A stretch of 14,381 nt of DNA from Alphaproteobacteria bacterium. Lineage in GTDB: Bacteria; Pseudomonadota; Alphaproteobacteria; SP197. A program made the position numbers and the translations under genes. Within the stretch, counting starts at the first letter, position 1; each line of letters opens with the position of its first letter. The stretch is from NCBI GenBank assembly GCA_022822575.1, contig JAJEBJ010000213.1:1-14381 (forward strand), given 5' to 3'. The notes under the pieces were generated by a model. It was not told the DNA's origin and made no database searches. It saw only the letters and a program-made list of their open reading frames with translations. Below, in pieces: positions 7,814-14,381 of the stretch.

Positions 7814-10171
7814 ATGGCAGCTATCGGGACCGATCCGGGAGGTGTGAGCGTTGTCGAAACGAGAGTGATCCGGCCGACCTTCTGGAACGCTCTTCCCCAT
7901 TTTCTTCCCATCACCATCTTCCCCCTCATCATCGTGGCGGCGTTGTTGGGGGGCTGGTGGATCCTTGCCCCCTTCGTCTTCTTCGGGCTCGCCGGCCCGC
8001 TCGATCTTGCCTTTGGCATGGACGGGCGGAACATGGATCCGGCGAAGACACCCGAACGCCGCCTGTTCTGGCACAATCTCCCGGTCTGGGTGTGGGCCAT
8101 TCTGTGGCCTGCGACCTTTGTCTTCACGGCCTGGCAGATCCTGGTCGCCGGGCACCTCGCCGACTGGGAAGGCGCCTTGATGGTGTTTGTCCTGGCGATG
8201 GAGGCCCAGGCCGTCTTCATCGTCGGTCACGAGCTCATCCATCGTCGCCGGCAATGGGAACGCCGCCTTGGCGAGTTCCTGCTCGCTTCGGCTTCCTACC
8301 CGCAGTACGCCACGGAGCATGTCTACATTCACCACGCCTTTGTCGGAACACCACTGGATGTGGGATCGGCGCCAAGGGGTGAGAGCCTGTGGCACTACTT
8401 CCCCCGCGAGGTTGCCAACAACCTGGTTGGTTCATGGCTTGTGGCGCGCGAACGCCTGGCGCGCAAGGGACTGCCGGTCTGGCATCGCAGCAACCCCTTC
8501 TGGCGCTACGGTCTGACGACAGCGTTCTGGTATGTCGTCGTCTTGGCGATGGGAGGTCCATGGGCGATACCGGTCTACATGGCGCTCTGTCTCGGCGTTG
8601 TCTTTTCGATGAAGGTCTCCAACTACATCCAGCACTACGGTTTGCGCCGGGTGCGGATGGCCGGCGGGCGATTCGAGAAAATCCTGCCCCGGCACTCGTG
8701 GAGCGTGGACTACAGGTTCAGCAACTGGATGTTCTTCAACATGCAGCGTCATGCGGATCATCACGCCGTTTGGGGGCGTCGCTATCCCCTCCTGCAGTTC
8801 CGAGGTGCCGACGAATCGCCGCAGCTGCCCGGGAGCTACGGCAAGATGCTCGGGCTGGCCGTGCGTCCGCGCCGCTGGTTCGAGACAATGGATCCGCTGG
8901 TCGATGAGTGGCGGGCGCGATTCTATCCTCATGTTGACGACTGGAGCGCCTACGACAGCCCGGTATCGGCGGCACGTCCGGAATCCTTTGACGCTATCGT
9001 GGAAATCTACGGCGAGGCGCCACGGCTCGCCGGCTGGATCGAGCGGCAGCCGGACCTTCTCGACGAATTGCGCGCCAGGGAGTTCACCGATCTTGATCTT
9101 CCTGAGGGGTTCGGTCCCGATGCCCGTGCCGAGACCATCGCCCGGCAGGGCCTGACACGTCTCTACTGGCTCCACGAGTTCGCCGTCGCCGAAATGAAGG
9201 ACGAGATCGCCGAGACGCCCGTGCAGGATGCTGCAGATCTCGTGGAGTTCGCTCGCGGCTGGTCGAACCGCAAGGCCTTTCAGATCGGCATGCACACGTT
9301 GCGGGGCAACCTCACGCCGGTCGAGGCGGGCCAGGCCCTGGCCAACCTTGCCGAAGCGGCAATCACCGCAACTCTCCAGGCCGTCGAGGCTGAAAGAGTT
9401 GAGCGCACCGGTGCGCCTGTCGAAGGCGGCATCGCCGTGCTGGTTTCGGGCGACCTTGCTACCCGGGAGGTGGCGCCGGATACGCCGATGGAGGTCATGT
9501 TCGTCCACGAAGGGGGATCAAGGGCCAGCCATGAAGCGCTCTGCCGGGACTTCCGCGACGCTCTCGGGGATCTCGCACAGGACAGCCTTCTGTTCGCGCC
9601 CTCGCCGGCGGGCGACGGGGGGAAGGACGTGTGGTCCCTAGAGGAATTTGTCGAAAGCCACAGGGAGCCGGGCGCTGATCTTGCGCGCCTAGTCCGCGCC
9701 CGATGCTTCATCACCTTCGGTGATGCGGATCCTGGCGCGTGGTTCGCGGAAACAAGACGGGAGCTTCACGTTCCGGAGGAGGCCGGCACCGGAGACTCCC
9801 TCGACATGGCGCGAGCGGCCCTCTTCCTTCAGCTCACCCTCGCCATGGAGGAACCCGCGCCTGCAGCCGCATCGGTCTTCCGGCACGCCGGGGAGAGAGG
9901 TTTGCTTGCGGTCGCGTCCGCCCGCGACCTGTGTGAAGCTGCGGACATGTGGCGCAACCTGAAGGGTATCCAGCGCCTGGTGGTCGAGGACGGAGTGGTG
10001 GACGATGCAACGCCGGCAAAGGTCAAGAGTGTCATCGCGCGCTCCTGCGGCATGGAGAGATATGAAGCTCTTGAGGCTTCCGTGGCCGACATGGCGTCAA
10101 GGTCGAACCGTGCCGTCGCATCTCTTTCCTACCAGGCCGACGGCGAAGAGTTCCCGGATGAAGCCGGCTGA
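7814..10171 (+). CDS. AlkB-type di-iron membrane hydroxylase fused to a GlnE-like domain
   Basis: 785 residues from ATG 7814, with AAGGGG (7802-7807) 6 nt upstream; a GTG at 7769 would put the promoter-like site inside the gene. Residues ~20-370 are an alkane-1-monooxygenase-type integral membrane hydroxylase. They include hydrophobic segments near 25-65, 88-112, 120-138 and 235-265, and the full iron-ligand set HELIH (139-143), EHVYIHH (168-174), NYIQHYG (270-276) and QRHADHH (311-317), then RRYPLLQ. Residues ~390-785 resemble the C-terminal adenylyltransferase half of GlnE: a RxPDLLDEL helix, AFQIGMHTLRG...EAGQALANLAEAAI, the AVLVSGDL strand and a helical LCEAADMWRNLKGIQRLVV end. At the nucleotidyltransferase acidic motif (SDLDLI in GlnE) the sequence reads TPMEVMF, so adenylyl transfer looks lost. 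It is the first gene of the cassette, 41 bp before the NHLP-toroid gene. The hydroxylase is likely active; the substrate is unknown. Confidence 0.9.
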   Translation: MAAIGTDPGGVSVVETRVIRPTFWNALPHFLPITIFPLIIVAALLGGWWILAPFVFFGLAGPLDLAFGMDGRNMDPAKTPERRLFWHNLPVWVWAILWPATFVFTAWQILVAGHLADWEGALMVFVLAMEAQAVFIVGHELIHRRRQWERRLGEFLLASASYPQYATEHVYIHHAFVGTPLDVGSAPRGESLWHYFPREVANNLVGSWLVARERLARKGLPVWHRSNPFWRYGLTTAFWYVVVLAMGGPWAIPVYMALCLGVVFSMKVSNYIQHYGLRRVRMAGGRFEKILPRHSWSVDYRFSNWMFFNMQRHADHHAVWGRRYPLLQFRGADESPQLPGSYGKMLGLAVRPRRWFETMDPLVDEWRARFYPHVDDWSAYDSPVSAARPESFDAIVEIYGEAPRLAGWIERQPDLLDELRAREFTDLDLPEGFGPDARAETIARQGLTRLYWLHEFAVAEMKDEIAETPVQDAADLVEFARGWSNRKAFQIGMHTLRGNLTPVEAGQALANLAEAAITATLQAVEAERVERTGAPVEGGIAVLVSGDLATREVAPDTPMEVMFVHEGGSRASHEALCRDFRDALGDLAQDSLLFAPSPAGDGGKDVWSLEEFVESHREPGADLARLVRARCFITFGDADPGAWFAETRRELHVPEEAGTGDSLDMARAALFLQLTLAMEEPAPAAASVFRHAGERGLLAVASARDLCEAADMWRNLKGIQRLVVEDGVVDDATPAKVKSVIARSCGMERYEALEASVADMASRSNRAVASLSYQADGEEFPDEAG

Positions 10172-10212
10172 CGCATCCTGGCGTCGCCGGCCCGACGACA
10201 ACGGAGACCACC

Positions 10213-11517
10213 GTGCAGAGCCCCGTTGATGCGACAGACAAACTGATTGCGCGGGCCGGCTCCGACAACGACTTTCGCCAACGTCTGCTGGCGAACCCGA
10301 GGGAGACGATCGAAACGGAGCTCGGCGTGACCCTCAACGCCGATCAGGAGATTCATGTGCACGAAGAGTCGTGCACGGCCACGCACGTGGTTCTGCCACC
10401 GTTGGACAGGTTTTCCGCGGCGGAACGCCAGGAAGCACGGACGGGTGCCCAATCATTGGAGTTTCTGCGCAAGACCCTCCATGACCCGGCGCCGCCTGCG
10501 CGCGACGTGGCCCCAGAAACGGCGCGACTTCACAGGGTCAGGGCCGCTCCGGGGGTGCTTGCAGGAGAGGCCCGGGAGAGCATTCGCCGGGGCATTGCGT
10601 TTCTTGAAACGACCATCGATGAACGAGGGGCATGGCACTGCATCCGGTTCAACATCGCCAATCCGGCGATACCGCGGCACTATGAACGGCCGCCCTTCGT
10701 CTCGGCCCTGTGCGCACTCGTCCTGGAGAGCTGCGACGAGGGCCGCGCCAGGTCCATCTGCTCGGCAACCAGACAGTATCTCGTCAACTCAATGGAGTAC
10801 CCCGGGCTGTGGCGCTACTACCGCCACCTTCCCGCAGATCTGGACAGCACGTCGCTGTGCTCCCTTGCCATCTCCGGTCACCCGTGGATCGCTCTGGGCA
10901 GGAATGTTCCGCAGATGCTGGCGAACCGCGATGCCGATGGCCTTTTCCAGACCTGGCTGCTGGCCGAAGACGAACCCGATGTGGCACCCGACTTCCGTAT
11001 CGAGGCCGACCCCGTCGTCAATGCGAATGTCATCGCCTGCCTCGGCCACCATCCCGCGACCAGGGAGGCCCGGCGCTGGCTGGAAGACCAGGTCGTCGAG
11101 GGCCGGCTTGAGAACGCGTCCAAGTGGTATCCCGACACCATCACGGCCTACTACGCGATCGGCCGCGCCATGGTCCGGGCCGCCCCGGCTCTCGAGGGAC
11201 TGCGCCCGGTCCTCATCGAGCGCATCCTGTCTCTTTGCGATGACGAGGGAGGATGCGGCAATGTCCTGCAGACCTCCCAGGCCGTCACGGCGCTCCACAC
11301 CCTCGGAGCCCTTGAAGGCATCGATGTGACGCGCCAGGTGGAACGTTTCATTGGTGAGCAACGAGACGACGGCAGCTGGCCGGAGTACCTTGCGTTTGGC
11401 GATCAGTCCCTGCGGTGGGGCGTGATCGGGCAGATCGGTCACGGTTCGGAGTCCGTGACCTCCGCATTCTGTATCGAGGCCCTGGGTCACATGATCAGCA
11501 TCCTCGAGGGCCGATGA
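10213..11517 (+). CDS. NHLP leader fused to a squalene-cyclase/prenyltransferase-like alpha-toroid
   Basis: 434 residues from GTG 10213, with GGAG at 10203-10206 and a 6-nt spacer. Residues ~8-64 match nitrile-hydratase-type leader peptides (NHLP): the D-x-x-FRQRLLANPRETI helix, ELGVTL, then EIHVHEES and THVVLPP. Instead of a short core peptide, ~330 residues follow that look like a terpene-cyclase/prenyltransferase alpha-alpha toroid: RRGIAFLE, a WRYY...PADLDSTS segment (199-214), DADGLFQTW (240-248), DDEGGCGNVLQTSQAVTAL (343-361) and the QW-like QRDDGSWPEYL (383-392). DLDST at 209-213 corresponds to the DxDD acid motif of class II cyclases with the fourth position Ser. It is cytoplasmic by appearance, with no signal peptide. 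It sits between AlkB-GlnE and the YcaO gene. Either the leader docks this protein on the RRE of the YcaO protein, or the protein is itself a modification target. Domain calls are from visible motifs. Confidence 0.85.
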   Translation: MQSPVDATDKLIARAGSDNDFRQRLLANPRETIETELGVTLNADQEIHVHEESCTATHVVLPPLDRFSAAERQEARTGAQSLEFLRKTLHDPAPPARDVAPETARLHRVRAAPGVLAGEARESIRRGIAFLETTIDERGAWHCIRFNIANPAIPRHYERPPFVSALCALVLESCDEGRARSICSATRQYLVNSMEYPGLWRYYRHLPADLDSTSLCSLAISGHPWIALGRNVPQMLANRDADGLFQTWLLAEDEPDVAPDFRIEADPVVNANVIACLGHHPATREARRWLEDQVVEGRLENASKWYPDTITAYYAIGRAMVRAAPALEGLRPVLIERILSLCDDEGGCGNVLQTSQAVTALHTLGALEGIDVTRQVERFIGEQRDDGSWPEYLAFGDQSLRWGVIGQIGHGSESVTSAFCIEALGHMISILEGR

Positions 11518-11672
11518 CAGGGACATGGCGGCGACATCGTGAATCGGCGCCTGACGCCGGCCGGCGCCTCATGGGATCGCCAACGCGGATGGGCTCGGGC
11601 GCCGGACAGCGTCTGGCTCTGGCCTCAGGCCGCAAGAGGAGACGTTCGCGGGTGCGGACGAAAGCGCAGTGA
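11514..11672 (+). CDS. Possible small coupled ORF, 52 residues, Arg-rich
   Basis: The ATG overlaps the toroid stop (ATGA, 11514-11517), and its TGA overlaps a GTG that could start the YcaO protein (GTGA, 11669-11672). It therefore exactly fills the only sizeable gap in the cassette. The peptide is strongly basic (many Arg in the last 15 residues), contains several Ser and Thr but no Cys, and resembles no leader I know. Third-position GC is lower than in neighbouring genes and the other two frames are equally open, so coding is doubtful. It could be a coupling ORF, a small peptide, or plain spacer. Confidence 0.25.
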   Translation: MTGTWRRHRESAPDAGRRLMGSPTRMGSGAGQRLALASGRKRRRSRVRTKAQ

Positions 11673-13975
11673 CCACGGGAACGTCGCCGCAGGGAATCCT
11701 GACCATGCGGACTCCCGAGGACCGGGGACTCGTCAGGATTCCCTTGCTCACTCCGCATCTTGAGTTTCGCGCGATCGGTGATGACCGGGCGCTGCTGGTC
11801 TCCGAGTCTTTCAACACCCTGCTGCATGACAGACTTTGCTGCGATCTCTTGCCTCTCCTCGATGGCCAGCACGAAGAAGGCAGTATCGTCTCGATCCTCG
11901 GCGGGGTTCATGACGCCCGTGACGTTCGTTCCACCATCTCCGCACTTTCCGCCAAGGGCTATGTGGTTTCCGGCGAACATGCGATGGACCGGCAGCGGGC
12001 GGCCTGGTGGTCATCGCTTGGCGCATCACCACGCTGGGTCGAGCAGCGGTTGGCGCTCTCGCGGGTTGCGGTGGAGGGAGATGACGGCGAGTTGGCCGCT
12101 CACCTCGCCGGGTGCGGTGTCGTTCCGGGAGTTGAAGGCAAGGCCAGCCTCAGGATTGTTGTCTGCGACGACTATCTGGGACCGCAGTTCGAGGATGTGA
12201 ACCGCAGACAACTGGAAGCGCGCGAGCCCTGGATGCTCGCTCGGCCTTGCGGTGTGCAGGCGCTTTTCGGCCCCGTCTTTCGGAACCACGGTCCCTGCTG
12301 GGAGTGTCTCGCCAGCCGCATGCGCAACCATCAGGAAGTCCATGCATTCCTACGCAACGTGGCCGGAGAGCATGCGGCCTTCAGGCCCTTTGCCGCGGAA
12401 GGCGTGGTGCTGGGCGGGTTGTTGAGGCTGATTGCGGCAGAGATCGTCAAGTGGCTGGTCCTTGGCGAGACGGCTCCCCTCCATGATGAGGTGATCTCCG
12501 TGGACACCGGAGACCTTGCAAGTTCACGGCATCGGGTCATGCGCCGGCCACAGTGCCACGCCTGTGGAGACGAAGAGTTGCACAGCCCCGACCGTCCACC
12601 GGTTCCCCTCATCCTGAACGCGAGTGCAAAGGCCGTCCGGACCAGTGGCGGTGCACATAGCGTGGCGCCGGAAGTGACCCTGGCGACATACCGCCATCTG
12701 GTCAGTCCGATCAGCGGTGTTGTGACCTGGCTGTCGCGCACCACCGATGAAGGCGACCCGTGGCTTCATGTCGACTGGGCCGGAAGCAACCTGGGGATGA
12801 GAAGCCGCAGCCTGGCGTCCCTCAGGCGCAGTCTGCGCAGCAAGAGCGCAGGCAAGGGGAGCACCCCGGTGCAATCCAGGGTCTCCGCCCTTTGCGAGGC
12901 GATCGAGCGCCATTGCGGAGCCCGCACAGGTGACGAGATCCGTATCCGCAAGGCGTTCAGCGGCTTCGACGGGGACGCAGGTGCGTTGCATCCCAACGAC
13001 GTGCAGCTGTTCAGCGACAACCAGCTCGACAACGCAAGGGTCATCAACGAGAGGGGTCACCCCTACAACATCGTGCCGGCCCGTTTCGACCCGGACACCG
13101 CTGTCGACTGGACTCCGGTATGGTCGCTGACCCAGCGACGACATCGCTACCTGCCGACGTCGATACTCTACAGCATGCCGGCCGAGGAGCGTGGTCCGGC
13201 GGATCTGATCGCCGACTCCAACGGCTGCGCTGCCGGCAACACCCTGGAAGAGGCCATCCTGCAGGGATTCTACGAACTCGTCGAGCGCGACGCCTTCGCC
13301 ATCTGGTGGTACAACCAGCTCAGCATGCCGGCGGTCGATCCTTGCGCCTTCGACGATCCGTATCTCATCGATGCCGCGACCGTTTACGCCCGCCACGGCA
13401 GGGAGATGTGGATGCTCGACATCACCTCCGACTTCGGCATTCCTACCTTCGTGGCACTCTCCCGCAGGGTGGACGCTGACAGTGAAGACATCATCTACGG
13501 CGCCGGGACGCACGCCACGCCACGCCTGGCCGCCCTCAGGGCCGTGTGTGAACTGAACCAGTGCCTGACGTGGCTGCCGCGACCCGGAGGCCCGGACGGC
13601 CGGCCAGTGATCGATGATCCGATGATCCTTTCGTGGTGGAATACCGTGCGCCTTGAGGGATGCCCGTGGCTGGTGCCGGCAGCCGACGGGGGACCTGGCA
13701 GGGCGTCGCGGCCTTCCTTCGCCGAATCGGCGGATACGCGCGACGATGTGGAAAGCTGTCGCGCGCTTGTCGAAGCCAGGGGCATGGAATTCCTGGTGCT
13801 GGACCAGACCCGCCCCGACATCGGCATGCCGGTTGTCCGTGTCATCGTCCCGGGGATGCGCCATTTCTGGGAGCGCTTTGCCCCTGGCCGTCTCTACGAC
13901 GTGCCTGTCAGCCTGGGATACCGGGCATGCCCGCCTGGTGAAGCCGATCTCAACACCGCGCCTGTCATCGCCTGA
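11669..13975 (+). CDS. TOMM cyclodehydratase: RRE/ThiF-like partner fused to YcaO
   Basis: 768 residues from GTG 11669 (coupled to the preceding frame); ATG 11705, with AGGGA 9 nt upstream, is an equally good start giving 756. Residues ~30-105 look like a winged-helix RiPP recognition element (LEFRAIGDDRALLV to ISALSAKGYVV). Residues ~105-330 are the divergent E1/ThiF-like 'ocin' partner with two zinc CxxC pairs: CWEC (210, 213) and CHAC (296, 299). Residues ~334-768 are YcaO, with ATP/Mg motifs GKGS...SALCEAIER (395-413), NGCAAGNTLEEAI...ELVERD (518-540) and GAGTHATPRLAALRAVCEL. Fused proteins of this kind bind a leader peptide and cyclise Cys/Ser/Thr to azolines with ATP. The end, DLNTAPVIA, lacks the PxPxP tail common in azoline-forming YcaO proteins. 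No separate dehydrogenase is visible in the window. The NHLP-bearing toroid just upstream is the obvious partner. Confidence 0.93.
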   Translation: MTTGTSPQGILTMRTPEDRGLVRIPLLTPHLEFRAIGDDRALLVSESFNTLLHDRLCCDLLPLLDGQHEEGSIVSILGGVHDARDVRSTISALSAKGYVVSGEHAMDRQRAAWWSSLGASPRWVEQRLALSRVAVEGDDGELAAHLAGCGVVPGVEGKASLRIVVCDDYLGPQFEDVNRRQLEAREPWMLARPCGVQALFGPVFRNHGPCWECLASRMRNHQEVHAFLRNVAGEHAAFRPFAAEGVVLGGLLRLIAAEIVKWLVLGETAPLHDEVISVDTGDLASSRHRVMRRPQCHACGDEELHSPDRPPVPLILNASAKAVRTSGGAHSVAPEVTLATYRHLVSPISGVVTWLSRTTDEGDPWLHVDWAGSNLGMRSRSLASLRRSLRSKSAGKGSTPVQSRVSALCEAIERHCGARTGDEIRIRKAFSGFDGDAGALHPNDVQLFSDNQLDNARVINERGHPYNIVPARFDPDTAVDWTPVWSLTQRRHRYLPTSILYSMPAEERGPADLIADSNGCAAGNTLEEAILQGFYELVERDAFAIWWYNQLSMPAVDPCAFDDPYLIDAATVYARHGREMWMLDITSDFGIPTFVALSRRVDADSEDIIYGAGTHATPRLAALRAVCELNQCLTWLPRPGGPDGRPVIDDPMILSWWNTVRLEGCPWLVPAADGGPGRASRPSFAESADTRDDVESCRALVEARGMEFLVLDQTRPDIGMPVVRVIVPGMRHFWERFAPGRLYDVPVSLGYRACPPGEADLNTAPVIA

Positions 13976-13984
13976 GGAAAGGCC

Positions 13985-14381
13985 ATGGATACCGACAAGG
14001 CCATTCTGCTGACCCAGGATCTGCTGGCGCAGGAGGGCGGCACCATGGGTGACCTTCTCGGCCACTTCCGGAACAGGGTATCGCCCACCCTCATCGGTGA
14101 CACCGAATGGGAGAGTGTTCTGGCATGCGCCAGCGCTCTTCCCATCACGATGGGCGCGCTGCCCTTCGGCTTTGAACTGCCGTTGCACGCACCCGAGCCA
14201 CAGGCGGATCTCGGCGTATCCATGGCGCATGGAACCAGGTCCGCGGAGTTCTTCCGGGAACGCGCCCGGATTGACACGGCCGATGACACCCTGTGCACGC
14301 TCATGCGACTCTTCAGTCACATGGAAGGCGGAGCCTCACCCTTGCGCGACATTGTGGGGCGCAAGGTGATGCTGGAGTACG
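13985..14381 (+). CDS. Unrecognised cassette protein, truncated by window end
   Basis: An open frame from ATG 13985 runs off the window; 132 residues are visible. It starts 9 bp after the YcaO stop with a purine-rich site (GAGGAAAGG) just before the ATG, so it is almost certainly co-transcribed. I do not recognise the family. The visible part has an amphipathic N-terminal stretch (MDTDKAILLTQDLLAQE), a hydrophobic middle with ALPITMGALPFGFELPL (51-67), then a charged helical part with RSAEFFRERAR and a tidy DIVGRKVMLEY near the edge. There is no Cys-rich core or leader-like pattern and no catalytic motif. The position suggests an accessory factor of the YcaO cassette; function is unknown. Confidence 0.75.
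   Translation, partial: MDTDKAILLTQDLLAQEGGTMGDLLGHFRNRVSPTLIGDTEWESVLACASALPITMGALPFGFELPLHAPEPQADLGVSMAHGTRSAEFFRERARIDTADDTLCTLMRLFSHMEGGASPLRDIVGRKVMLEY

Noticed and set aside
8432..9508. Minus-strand open frame of 358 codons inside the AlkB-GlnE gene
   Set aside because: It lies opposite conserved histidine boxes and GlnE-like helices and shows no domain of its own.
12524..14320. Long minus-strand open frame (598 codons) opposite YcaO
   Set aside because: The plus strand carries clear YcaO and ThiF-like motifs here; the antisense frame has no recognisable domain and is a by-product of high GC.
1..14381. CRISPR arrays, insertion sequences, tRNA/rRNA genes, including a tRNA-Sec gene
   Set aside because: No spaced direct repeats, transposase motifs, terminal inverted repeats or tRNA-like sequences were found in the short gaps between genes.

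Overview
The window is GC-rich with no stretch lacking a gene longer than about 280 bp. It reads as a chromosomal segment of a pseudomonadotan bacterium, probably alphaproteobacterial. This rests on high GC in third codon positions and on the gene families: an oxidoreductase-SelD fusion, an AlkB-type hydroxylase, an ETHE1-type persulfide dioxygenase and a TRZ/ATZ amidohydrolase. The taxonomic call is an inference; there is no rRNA or other marker.

Left half (1-5219): a selenium and small-molecule island. The window opens inside a gene for a pyridine-nucleotide-disulfide oxidoreductase fused to selenophosphate synthetase SelD (+). Tail to tail with it, overlapping by 34 bp, lies a minus-strand two-gene unit: a TRZ/ATZ-type amidohydrolase (4108-2663) followed by a selenoprotein of the glycine/betaine/sarcosine/D-proline reductase B family (2637-1489). 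An ordinary gene finder would report the selenoprotein as two ORFs, because an in-frame TGA (2190-2188) lies in the expected U-x-x-C motif. A hairpin that could serve as a bacterial SECIS starts 4 nt after this TGA. A DUF917 gene is transcribed divergently from the amidohydrolase. Selenium supply, a selenoenzyme and hydantoin-like ring chemistry may therefore be linked.

Middle (5294-7715): a persulfide dioxygenase-rhodanese fusion (-) and, across a 277-bp divergent gap, an enolase-superfamily dehydratase/racemase (+). No clear promoter or RNA gene was seen in that gap.

Right half (7814-14381, cut by the window edge): a co-directional cassette that looks like an unusual RiPP/TOMM-type system. 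In order it contains: (1) an AlkB-type di-iron membrane hydroxylase with all histidine boxes, fused to a C-terminal domain resembling glutamine-synthetase adenylyltransferase (GlnE) whose catalytic acidic motif looks lost; (2) a nitrile-hydratase-type leader peptide (NHLP) fused to a squalene-cyclase/prenyltransferase-like alpha-toroid with a DxD-S-T variant of the class II terpene-cyclase DxDD motif; (3) a possible tiny coupled ORF; (4) a fused RRE/ThiF-like/YcaO cyclodehydratase; (5) the start of an unrecognised protein. No conventional short precursor peptide is visible. The only leader in view is attached to a roughly 430-residue enzyme-like protein. This suggests either that the leader recruits that enzyme to the YcaO complex, or that the large protein is itself the modified substrate.

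The strongest points are the selenoprotein read-through, the AlkB-GlnE fusion and the NHLP-toroid fusion.
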